Source of the DNA: JAWXCH01 sp034440595
GTDB lineage: Bacteria; Planctomycetota; Planctomycetia; Pirellulales; JALHPA01
Length of the DNA stretch: 16,534 bases
Assembly (NCBI GenBank): GCA_034440595.1
Contig: JAWXCH010000489.1
Coordinates: forward strand, 1-16,534
Direction: 5' to 3'
The position numbers and the translations under genes are program-made. Below the pieces are notes generated by a model, which had not been told where the DNA came from, did no database searches, and saw only the letters and a list, made by a program, of their open reading frames with translations. Below are positions 7,061 to 14,600 of this stretch, piece after piece (position 1 is the stretch's first letter; each line of letters starts with the position of its first letter).

Positions 7061-7113
7061 CCTTCACCTCTCCCGCTTGCGGGAGAGGTCGTCGCCCCAG
7101 CGACGGGTGAGGG
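7061..7113. repeat. Nested palindromic element (outer stem with two hairpins)
   Basis: The outer arms CCTTCACC (7061-7068) and GGTGAGGG (7106-7113) pair with one G-T wobble. Inside are hairpin 1, CCTCTCCCGC (7067-7076) / GCGGGAGAGG (7079-7088), and hairpin 2, CGTCGC (7090-7095) / GCGACG (7100-7105). Hairpin 1 shares two bases with the outer arm, so not all pairs can form at once. Similar CTCTCCC/GGGAGAGG units are familiar as dispersed intergenic repeats in several bacterial genomes. Confidence 0.7.
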
Positions 7114-7149
7114 GGATCACGTACTGGTATTGGCCTGCCCCAAAATCAA

Positions 7150-7185
7150 ATGATTGATGACTGATGATTGATAACAATTGATAGA
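7150..7185. repeat. AT-rich TGATTGAT-type short repeats
   Basis: The stretch repeats TGATTGAT, TGACTGAT and TGATTGAT in quick succession and ends with AACAATTGAT. It looks like low-complexity intergenic sequence that commonly accompanies other repeats. No coding or promoter function is apparent. Confidence 0.45.
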
Positions 7186-7192
7186 TCTGCCC

Positions 7193-7236
7193 CCGCGACG
7201 GGCTCCGCTAGCGCGTCGCGGCTAACATCGTTCAAC
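7193..7236 (-). repeat. TTAGCCGC-type hairpin repeat, copy B
   Basis: Read on the minus strand this closely matches copy C at 16172-16214, from GTTGAACGATGTTAGCC through GCGACGCGCTAGCGGAGC, with a few mismatches. CCGCGACG (7193-7200) also pairs with CGTCGCGG (7214-7221). Confidence 0.65.
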
Positions 7237-7293
7237 CATTTTCGGCAAGTCAAAGCGTGTATGCGCTGCACATCACTCGCGCTATCAATGATT

Positions 7294-7341
7294 TCCGCCT
7301 CTGCGCGTCCTTCGCGCTCTCGGCGCCCTCTGCGGTGAATC
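7294..7341 (-). repeat. CGCAGAGG/GCGAAGGACGC-type dispersed repeat
   Basis: Read on the minus strand, this begins TTCACCGCAGAGGGCGCC and continues with GCGAAGGACGCGCAGAGG. It is the purine-rich, roughly 8-9-nt-period repeat often seen between genes in many bacteria. A related block is at 16333-16430. It produces spurious arginine/glutamate-rich open frames. Confidence 0.55.
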
Positions 7342-7386
7342 AAAAAACGCAAGATCAAAAGCGGCGCGTCGGGTTAGTATGAGCAC

Positions 7387-8307
7387 CTACCCCCGTACCG
7401 GCGGCAGCTCACTCATCATCTGCCGCGTGGCAGCTTCAACCGCCTCTTGCCAGCGCGCCGCACCGAACTTTGCATACTCTTTTCGCGCGTGAGCAAAGAT
7501 AATCCCGCGCGAGTTATTCACCACGGCTCCCAATCCATTAGCATCAAACGCTGGAGCAACATCCGCTGCTGCTCCTCCCTGTGCTCCATAACCGGGGACC
7601 AAAAACCATGTATGCGGCATCGCCGCGCGTAACTCTGCAAGCTGCGCCGGGTACGTCGCCCCAACCACCGCGCCGACCGCGCCATACGCCCCGCCGTTAC
7701 TGGTTTCAGTGTCTATTGTTTGCAGCGCCAGTTGTTCAACGTAGTCTGCCACATGCCGATAGAGCGGCTTTCCATCGCACACCAGATCCTGAAACTGTGC
7801 CCCACCAGGGTTCGATGTCTTTACCAACACAAAGATCCCCGAGCCGGTCTCCACACTCCGCTGCACAAACGGCTCCAAACTATCGCTCCCCATGTACGGG
7901 TTGACCGTCATGCTATCCGCCCCCCAGGGACTCTGCCCATCAATGCCCAGATACCCGGCTGCATAGGCGGCACCGGTCGTGCCAATATCATTTCGCTTCC
8001 CATCGACCAACACCAGCAGCCCGCGAGTACGTGCGTACTGAATCACATCACACAGAACCACCATCCCCGCCGGGCCTAACTCTTCAAAGAACGCCGCCTG
8101 CGGTTTAACGATCGGGACCAATGGCGCAACCACATCGATCACACTACGGCAAAATGTCCCAAACGCGGCCGCCCTGCCCGCATAATCTCCCGCCGCGGCC
8201 GTTTGCAGCGCCGGTGGCAGAGATTCATATCGCGGATCAAGCCCAACCAACACACCGTTTCGCTTGGTCTGAACCGCCGTTGTAAGACGCTGAATAAATG
8301 AAGGCAT
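7387..8307 (-). CDS. pyrF: Orotidine 5'-phosphate decarboxylase (type 2)
   Basis: PyrF decarboxylates OMP to UMP, the last step of de novo pyrimidine synthesis, in the cytoplasm as a TIM-barrel dimer. At 306 residues it belongs to the longer type-2 group rather than the enteric type of about 240. The substrate motif GVLVGLDPR lies at 18-26, KPQAAFFE at 68-75, and the catalytic DGKRNDI array at 102-108, with Asp102, Lys104 and Asp107. VNPYMG and the late VVNNSRGIIFA phosphate-binding segment are present. The ATG at 8307 is chosen: the open frame continues to a TTG at 8325, but a TACGAT box (8320-8315) would place initiation at about 8308, one base before this ATG. No Shine-Dalgarno is present. 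It is flanked by a repeat-rich spacer and an accessory gene run. Confidence 0.96.
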   Translation of the reverse strand: MPSFIQRLTTAVQTKRNGVLVGLDPRYESLPPALQTAAAGDYAGRAAAFGTFCRSVIDVVAPLVPIVKPQAAFFEELGPAGMVVLCDVIQYARTRGLLVLVDGKRNDIGTTGAAYAAGYLGIDGQSPWGADSMTVNPYMGSDSLEPFVQRSVETGSGIFVLVKTSNPGGAQFQDLVCDGKPLYRHVADYVEQLALQTIDTETSNGGAYGAVGAVVGATYPAQLAELRAAMPHTWFLVPGYGAQGGAAADVAPAFDANGLGAVVNNSRGIIFAHARKEYAKFGAARWQEAVEAATRQMMSELPPVRG

Positions 8308-8314
8308 TTGCGCT

Positions 8315-8320
8315 ATCGTA
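8315..8320 (-). promoter_or_regulatory. -10-like TACGAT box before pyrF
   Basis: On the minus strand TACGAT ends 7 nt before the ATG at 8307, so the predicted transcript has almost no leader. No convincing -35 is visible. Confidence 0.35.
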
Positions 8321-8506
8321 CCCAAGAAAAATTACCGCCATGATGACACCGCTCGGCATTTTACCCCCTGACCGATAGGGAATGATAGACGTGGTGAATT
8401 GAAGGGGGTATTGTGATGGGGGCGGTTTGCCGCGTTGATACGATTACTTCACCAAATGATCGCAGTAATTTAAGCGCGTAGATTTAAGTAACAAGGGGCG
8501 TGCTCA

Positions 8507-9049
8507 ATGTTTCATCATATTTCCGCAGCAATCCGGTTGTTCTTCGGTCGTGGCCGATCCTTAGAGAAGGACTACGACGAATCGCCCTCGGAGGAAGATC
8601 GTGCTAAGGCCGAAATTCTCGATGCGTTTCTATCGGTTGACGACAATGATCACACCGCATATGTAGCCGTTGAGACCCTAGATGAGGACAACGACGAGTC
8701 CTCATTGGAGGAAACCCCTGCTCCGGTCGCCATCGTTCCGCAACCTTTCCTATCGTTTAACCACAACGATGTCACTACATTTGTGGCCGGCTATACCTCT
8801 GCCGATGAATGTCGCATCTGCTTCGCTTGGAACGGCAAGCACGCCGAAGAGTTTGACGACGCGAACATGAACTTCCGCGACGCCGTGTACGACTTTGTTT
8901 TGGATGACATCGAAGCGGTGCCAATTGAACTGGTACGTGATCTATTCAAGGCTGAAGCGGAGTGTTCCGTCGAGGCTTGGGGGATCTGTAAGAGCTGGCG
9001 GAACGACTTATGCGAACGGACCCAGAGCGGTTTCTCGAGGACTATTTGA
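8507..9049 (+). CDS. Hypothetical acidic protein with internal duplication, probably frameshifted
   Basis: I do not recognise this 180-residue protein. It is rich in Asp and Glu, with no signal peptide or membrane segment. Residues 22-60 and 61-100 are a tandem duplication: DYDESPSEE...FLSVDDNDHT...VAVETLDE is repeated as DNDESSLEE...FLSFNHNDVT...VAGYTSADE, and the DNA (8570-8686 and 8687-8806) is still alignable. Residues 100-167 contain DAVYDFVLDDIEAVPIELV and AWGICKSW. A probable single-base loss near 8992 changes frame. One extra G there would join Lys162 to ELAERLMRTDPERF of the next ORF, giving a protein of about 240 residues. The last 18 residues here would then be out-of-frame sequence. 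AAGGGG (8493-8498) lies 8 nt before the ATG. Confidence 0.6.
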   Translation: MFHHISAAIRLFFGRGRSLEKDYDESPSEEDRAKAEILDAFLSVDDNDHTAYVAVETLDEDNDESSLEETPAPVAIVPQPFLSFNHNDVTTFVAGYTSADECRICFAWNGKHAEEFDDANMNFRDAVYDFVLDDIEAVPIELVRDLFKAEAECSVEAWGICKSWRNDLCERTQSGFSRTI

Positions 9050-9234
9050 ACGGAAAGTTTGCAAGTTATGATGCCCATTGCGGCAGCTATTTTCCGATTG
9101 ACGAGGAGCTGGCCAAGAGACTATTGCAAATCACCCGCGCTCGGTTGGCAACCAAGCCGTCGCGCCAGCGAAAGTGGCTGCTCAAGGAAGGGGAGAAGTT
9201 GTTTGAAGAGTGGGTTCAATGTGCTAGGAACTAG
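9010..9234 (+). CDS. Hypothetical ORF, likely the 3' part of the preceding gene
   Basis: This 74-residue frame overlaps the preceding gene by 40 nt. It has a protein-like composition: RFLEDYLNGKFASYDAHCGSYFPIDEELAKRLLQI looks like an amphipathic helical domain, and the end is basic (RLATKPSRQRKWLLKE). Reading upstream in the same frame from 8992 adds ELAERL before the first Met, with similar character. The frame is closed by TAA at 8989. That pattern fits a broken single gene better than two overlapping genes. GCGGAA (8998-9003) is a weak ribosome site if it is translated independently. Confidence 0.5.
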   Translation: MRTDPERFLEDYLNGKFASYDAHCGSYFPIDEELAKRLLQITRARLATKPSRQRKWLLKEGEKLFEEWVQCARN

Positions 9235-9277
9235 GTTTAGCCAGGCTGTTTTGGACTGACTCTTGGAGCTAACGACC

Positions 9278-9790
9278 ATGAATTATGACTCGCTACTTGC
9301 CGAAGGCTTGACTTCCATCCCGGTTGTTCGTCAGTTCCAAGAAATTTTCAAAGATGCTGACCATACCGTTGTCAAAGCCAAACGAGATTTCGGTACCGAG
9401 GGTTGGAAAATTGTCCACGAGTGGATCTCTAGGGCACCACTCTACGACCGATACGTCTTGTGGCTAGTGGTTCCAATCGATGTCGGTGCGGATGGACGTT
9501 TAAGGGAACTGGAAGGAACGAACCTTTACCTGATAGAGATTTGCAGTATCGATGGGAGCAAGGATGACCAAGAAGGCCGGTCATTGGACTATCGAATGGC
9601 GGAGTTCGAAGATGGGGACTGGGAGCAAATCGTTGAAGCTGGTGGTGACTTGGCGGCAGTCGGTTTGGAGCTAATTACAAACGAACCGGTCGAACGATTT
9701 TCAGAATTCTGGCGTGACACGCGCCCGAGTCCTCTAGCAGACCCTGGAGATGGAATGGCGTTCAAGGCACCACTACGATTTATGATGTGA
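9278..9790 (+). CDS. Hypothetical protein, 170 aa
   Basis: I do not recognise a family. The protein is soluble-looking and acidic, with Trp-rich stretches (GTEGWKIVHEWISRAPLYDRYVLWLVV, residues 40-66) and an acidic middle (RMAEFEDGDWEQIVEAGGDL). The ATG at 9278 is chosen over a TTG at 9263 because TTGGAG, with its core GGAG at 9265-9268, lies 9 nt upstream. It follows the 9010-9234 frame by 43 nt and precedes the next gene by 6 nt, so these genes are likely co-transcribed. Size and spacing resemble accessory or immunity-type gene runs, but no motif proves that. Confidence 0.65.
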   Translation: MNYDSLLAEGLTSIPVVRQFQEIFKDADHTVVKAKRDFGTEGWKIVHEWISRAPLYDRYVLWLVVPIDVGADGRLRELEGTNLYLIEICSIDGSKDDQEGRSLDYRMAEFEDGDWEQIVEAGGDLAAVGLELITNEPVERFSEFWRDTRPSPLADPGDGMAFKAPLRFMM

Positions 9791-9796
9791 GCAGCG

Positions 9797-10345
9797 ATGG
9801 CTTCAATCATCCAGACCCACTTCTTCGAACAGCCGCCCTGCGTCTGCGTTGACGATTTCCGCATCACCACAGCGCCCACGGTGGCCGCAATGCACCAACG
9901 TTTCGGAACTCCCAGCAGGATTGATACGGGAGAAACACCTGCCCCGGCCGGGCATCGAAACAATCAGATTCACGTTTACGATGAGCTGGGAATCACATTG
10001 AATGAGCATCACCATACCCGTCTGTTGCAATTAGTGACCTGTTGGTTCGCCACAGATGACCCTCACTATCGGTTTACTCCCCACAGTAATTTTACCGGCC
10101 AATTGCAATTCGAAAATGTTACGATGCCGCTAGGAGGTGATATTCGGCAGTTCCTTGGCCTTTCCCCGTTCCAGCTTAACTGCGTGCTTACTGGATCATG
10201 GAGCTATGTAAATAACGAATTCGCTATTTTCGTCAACTCTCGTGGACGCAGACTTCCCTCTGGTCGCCGGAGTAAGGTTCAAAGCATCCTAAGCATCGAT
10301 CTTTTCTGGCCGCATGATCTATGGCAAGAACCCGTTACCATTTAG
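9797..10345 (+). CDS. Hypothetical protein resembling DUF7738
   Basis: The 182-residue protein has an N-terminal half with the pattern CVCVDDFRITTAPTVAAMHQRFGTPSRI, then IHVYDELGITLNEHHHTRLLQLVTCWF. This recalls DUF7738-type small proteins (a short strand, then a helix with LGxPSR, then a Y/W-DELGI strand). The match is from memory and moderate. The second half (residues 92-160) has further strands, including MPLGGDIRQFLGLSPFQLN and YVNNEFAIFVNSRG. No signal peptide is seen. The ATG is 6 nt after the TGA of the previous gene, which suggests translational coupling in one operon. DUF7738-like proteins often lie in runs of small accessory genes, which fits this setting. No further function can be claimed. 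Confidence 0.65.
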   Translation: MASIIQTHFFEQPPCVCVDDFRITTAPTVAAMHQRFGTPSRIDTGETPAPAGHRNNQIHVYDELGITLNEHHHTRLLQLVTCWFATDDPHYRFTPHSNFTGQLQFENVTMPLGGDIRQFLGLSPFQLNCVLTGSWSYVNNEFAIFVNSRGRRLPSGRRSKVQSILSIDLFWPHDLWQEPVTI

Positions 10346-10396
10346 GAGAACTGACACTTGGACCGCTGTGGAATTTGCCTGAGTTCGGCCCGCAGG

Positions 10397-11257
10397 CTAC
10401 GTCATCCAACCGGGTAACTTCGCCGCCTGCTTAACCCACTTCGTGAACTGAGCTTCATCGAACTGATCCTCGTAGATATCAATCCAGCGAGCTTCCTTGC
10501 TTTTTTCTGTGCCACCAGGAGGGACTGGGCTTAGCGACATGCCCGCAAAGAACGTCACTTTCACGTACTTAGTCAGGACGTGATAAGACAGAAACCAGCC
10601 CTGCCCCTCGATGCCGTAGAAGGGTGAGTTCCACTTCACGGCCTTGCGTACTTTCGGTACTGCGCGAGTAATCAGCGCGTCGAGTTGCTCTCCCAGTTCC
10701 CGCTTCCAACCGGGCATGGCGGCTATGTATGCCTGCACCGGTGCATCACCATCCGCTTTGGCAATCTGTGGGTTGCCCCCGGAAAGAAGCTTCACAGACT
10801 TTGCTTGCTTCGCAACTGGTTTGGTTTTTGCCTTGGCCGACTGTGTATTCACTGCAACTGCAGCTTGGACCAATTTCTTGAACGCCGCAGCATTGATTGT
10901 CTCTCGCTCACGAATGTCGATCGCGCGACGTGTATTCCCCTCCAAGCTAGAGTTGAACAGCTTTGCAGGGTCTGCCAGCGAGGCCCCATTGGCAAATGTC
11001 AGCTTGACAACATTCTTATACGTCTCGCCAGTGCAAATGATTCCACCGTGCGACCAGACCGGCACACCGGTCATGTTGTTCGATGGCTTGCGCCACTTCA
11101 CCTCCTCAATAATTTCTGGATCCGCTTCCAAAATCAGCGCGCGCATCCGAGCCAGCGTCTCCCTACGCCAGTCAGCCAAAGGCGGCCGGTGGTCGGATTG
11201 GGAACCAGCATTTCCAGACACGCGGTTACCCTTCGGCTTTGCTATGTTCTTAGCCAT
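10397..11257 (-). CDS. Protein with two tandem DUF1801 (YdhG-like) domains
   Basis: The 286-residue protein contains two copies of a DUF1801-type domain. Copy 1 spans about 28-137 (WRRETLARMRALILEADPEIIEEVKWRKPS, with VVKLTFANGASL). Copy 2 spans about 172-283 (WKRELGEQLDALITRAVPKVRKAVKWNSPFYG, with VKVTFFAGMSL). A Lys/Ala-rich linker (138-170) joins them. Both copies keep the VKW motif (53-55, 207-209). Single-domain DUF1801 proteins are usually about 120-150 residues, so this is a fused or duplicated form. The biochemical role is not known. The ATG at 11257 is chosen because TATAGT (11273-11268) predicts initiation near 11261; the open frame extends 13 codons further to 11296. Neither start has a clear Shine-Dalgarno. 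Confidence 0.85.
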   Translation of the reverse strand: MAKNIAKPKGNRVSGNAGSQSDHRPPLADWRRETLARMRALILEADPEIIEEVKWRKPSNNMTGVPVWSHGGIICTGETYKNVVKLTFANGASLADPAKLFNSSLEGNTRRAIDIRERETINAAAFKKLVQAAVAVNTQSAKAKTKPVAKQAKSVKLLSGGNPQIAKADGDAPVQAYIAAMPGWKRELGEQLDALITRAVPKVRKAVKWNSPFYGIEGQGWFLSYHVLTKYVKVTFFAGMSLSPVPPGGTEKSKEARWIDIYEDQFDEAQFTKWVKQAAKLPGWMT

Positions 11258-11695
11258 ATTTTGTCTCACTATATTGGATGCTATGCTGGCATTCATTTAC
11301 AATCCCGACTGTCCAGCTCGGTCTGCAATCAGCTATCACCACCAGTGCGTCAATATAATAAAACTGTCCCCTACGCGTTAAGTCCGAAGTTGGCAATTGA
11401 TATATAGGACTGCCGGAACACTGTTTGTGTGCTTGCTTCGCTCGTTTTTGTAACTCTCCCATCGTAATCCGGCCAATCGGCAGGCATGGAATCTCCCGCT
11501 CAACCAGCTATTCTATATGAGCATTTATCAATAATTCTTTGCACCGATCTCCGCACAATGGCTGATCTCAGCCCGTAGAGGAGTGCTACAAGTAACCGTC
11601 TCGGACGGTGTGAACTGATAGTGCGCGCTACATTCGTGGCGTGCGCTTTCTTGCAACACCAGTTCGATCACATCTACATTTTTGGAACGACTTCA
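11258..11695. other. Divergent spacer before the cellulase gene
   Basis: This region of 438 bp has no convincing gene. It contains TATAGT for the minus-strand gene, a TATAAT without a good -35 at 11354-11359, and a perfect 6-bp hairpin, ACCGTC (11595-11600) / GACGGT (11604-11609), with a TCG loop about 87 bp before the cellulase ATG. The cellulase frame opens upstream at a GTG (11621), but those 25 codons do not look coding. Confidence 0.45.
11268..11273 (-). promoter_or_regulatory. -10-like TATAGT before the DUF1801 gene
   Basis: On the minus strand TATAGT is followed by GAGACAAAAT and then ATG. Predicted initiation is near 11261, giving a leader of only about 4 nt. No clear -35 is present. 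Confidence 0.4.
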
Positions 11696-14600
11696 ATGAA
11701 AAATCCCCGTTCGTGGTGGTCCAGACTTTTTAGCAATGCACCGACTCAGCGTTCACAAAAACGTTCTCGCCAAAAGGCGCGGACCTTTGAAGCCCTCGAA
11801 ACTCGCATCGCGTTTTCCGTGTCGTACACCACCGTCAACGATTGGGGGGATGGACTCGAAGGGAAGGTCAATATCACCAATGATCAAGCGGCAGCGATCA
11901 GTGGTTGGCAAGTCGAATTCGACTACGCGCGGAACATTGACGAAATATGGGATGGAGTGATTGTAAGCAAAGTCGGCAATCACTATGTCGTGCAAAACGA
12001 AACCTACAACAGCAAAATAGGGGTTGGCAAATCGGTCTCATTTGGCTTTACCGCCGAAGGCAGCTCAGGAACACCGACCATGCTGACGCTCAACGGCGTT
12101 GGCGATAGTGTCGCGCCACTGGCGCTGCCAACCGTCACAATCAGCGATGTGGCCGTCATCGAAGGCAACCCGGTCGCGACAGCGATCAGTGGCTACTTTC
12201 ATACCTCCGGCAATCAGATTCTGGATGAAAATAACCAATCAGTGAAAATAGCTGGTGTGAGCTGGTTTGGTTTGGAAACAGAAGACTTTGCCCCGCATGG
12301 CCTCTGGTCTCGCGGGTACAAATCGATGATGGATCAAATGAAGCAGACGGGCTTCAACACCATCCGGTTGCCCTATTCAAACGAATTGTTCGACTCCGGA
12401 AGTGCGCCCAAGGACATCGATTACTCAAAGAACTCGGATCTACGAGGTCTGAATGGCCTCGGGATCATGGACAAAATCGTCGGCTATGCCGGCCAGATCG
12501 GCCTGCGAATTATCTTGGATCACCATCGATCCGACGCAGGAGCCGGGCCGAATGAATCGGGGCTTTGGCACACTGCGGCCTACCCCGAAAGCCGCTGGAT
12601 TAGCGACTGGACCATGCTTGCGACGCGATACGCGAATAACCCAACGGTCATTGGCGCGGATATCCACAACGAACCGTATGGGGTGGCAACCTGGGGAGAT
12701 GGCAGCGCGAATGATTGGCGACTTGCCGCCGAGCGCGCCGGAAATGCAATCCTGGCCGCCAATCCAAACTGGCTGATTGTTGTCGAAGGAGTGCAAGATA
12801 CATCCTCTGGGGGTTACTGGTGGGGTGGGAATCTCTCCAACGCTGGCCAGTATCCGGTGCGGTTGAATCAACCCGGCCGCCTCGTCTATTCGCCGCACGA
12901 CTACCCGTCGTCGCTCTATCAACAGGATTGGTTCAGCGATCCGAACTATCCGAACAACTTGCCGCAGGTTTGGGATGAGGCCTGGGGCTATTTGTTTCGC
13001 GAGGGAATCGCGCCAGTCTTGCTCGGTGAATTCGGCACCAAGCTGCAGACCACGAGTGATCAACAATGGTTCAACAAAATCACCCAGTACCTGGCCGGCG
13101 ACCTGGATGGAAATGGCACGAACGATCTGACCGCTGGACAGCAAGGCATCAGTTGGACCTATTGGTCGTGGAACCCTAACAGTGGCGACACCGGGGGCAT
13201 CCTTGCCAATGACTGGCAGACGGTGAACACCAACAAGCTGGCCAAGCTGACGCCAATTCAATTCTCTTTTGGCGCAGGCAACGCAGTGACCACGGCACAA
13301 TTCAACGTGGTACTGTCGCAAGCCAGTTCACAATCGGTCACGCTGCAATACGCAACTGTAAATGGCACCGCCACGGCAGGAACCGACTACACTGCCACCA
13401 GCGGCACACTCACCTTTGCACCTGGTGAGACTTCAAAGTCGATCGCCGTGCCGGTGATTCGCGATCTTCTGGCAGAGTCCACGGAAGTGTTCACGCTCAA
13501 GCTCAGCAATGTTAGCGGTGCGACGTTCAACAAGTCGGACGCAATCGCCACAATTCAAGACGACGACAGTGGCAATGCCCCAGTTCCAACAGTTTCCATT
13601 GGCAATTCGACGGTGACGGAAGGGAACAGCGGCACTTCTATGTCGCGTTTCACCGTCACATTGAGCGCACCTGCCAACGGCCCTGTCGTGGTGCTGTATG
13701 AGACCGCCAATGGTACGGCGACCGCCGGCAGTGACTACATGGGAACCTTTGGCTCGTTGACCTTTGCCAGCGGCGAGACTGTAAAGACGGTTGATGTACC
13801 AATCATCGGTGACACGCTGTTTGAGCCTAGCGAGACCTTTTTGCTTCGCTTGACATCTGCCACCGGAGCAACGATTGCTACCTCTCAAGGGACCGGCACC
13901 ATCGTTGACAATGACACGGCACCGCTGCCAACGCTCTCGGTTAACAATGCAACCATCACCGAGGGGAACAGCGGCACGAAGAACATGACCTTCACCGTGA
14001 CGTTATCGCAGGCGTCGACCGGTACGGTCACTGTAAATTACGCCACGGCCAATGGCACGGCAATCGCGGGAAGCGATTACAACGCCGCCAGCGGCACGCT
14101 GACCTTCACCGCAGGGCAAACGAGCAAGACAGTCACTGTTGCCGTGCGTGGTGACACAGTTGCCGAAAGCACCGAGACATTCCGCGTGTTACTATCCAGC
14201 GCTACTGGTGCAACGATCGCAACCGCGCAAGGGACCGGCACGATCACTGACAATGACACCGCGCCATTGCCAACGCTATCGATGATTGGAAATGCGACTA
14301 TCACCGAAGGGAACAGTGGTACATCGAACATGACCTTCACCGTGACGTTATCGCAGGCGTCGACCGGTACGGTCACTGTGAACTACGCCACGGCCAATGG
14401 CACGGCAATCGCGGGAAGCGATTACAACGCCACCAGCAGCACGCTAACATTCACCGCCGGCCAAACGAGCAAGACAATCATCGTGGCGGTGCGTGGTGAC
14501 ACCATTGTGGAAGGCAACGAGACATTCCGCCTACTGCTATCCAGCGCTTCCGGAGCAACAATTTCCACCGCGCAAGGCACCGGCACGATCCTGGACAATG

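Noticed and set aside
7146..7358. Minus-strand frame of 70 codons between ndk and pyrF
   Set aside because: It is built from three intergenic repeat classes (RRGRRERE, VSRDALAE and INHQSS-type translations) and is not a gene.
8363..8417. ACCCCCT/AGGGGGT pairing upstream of the 8507 gene
   Set aside because: The arms are only 7 bp and are separated by about 40 nt, so the pairing could easily arise by chance.
10685..11407. Plus-strand frames of about 240 codons opposite the DUF1801 gene
   Set aside because: The minus-strand protein has two clear domains. The plus-strand translations are Cys/Arg-rich without motifs.
12440..13321. Minus-strand frame of 293 codons opposite the GH5 domain
   Set aside because: It is a shadow of the cellulase reading frame, whose catalytic motifs are intact.
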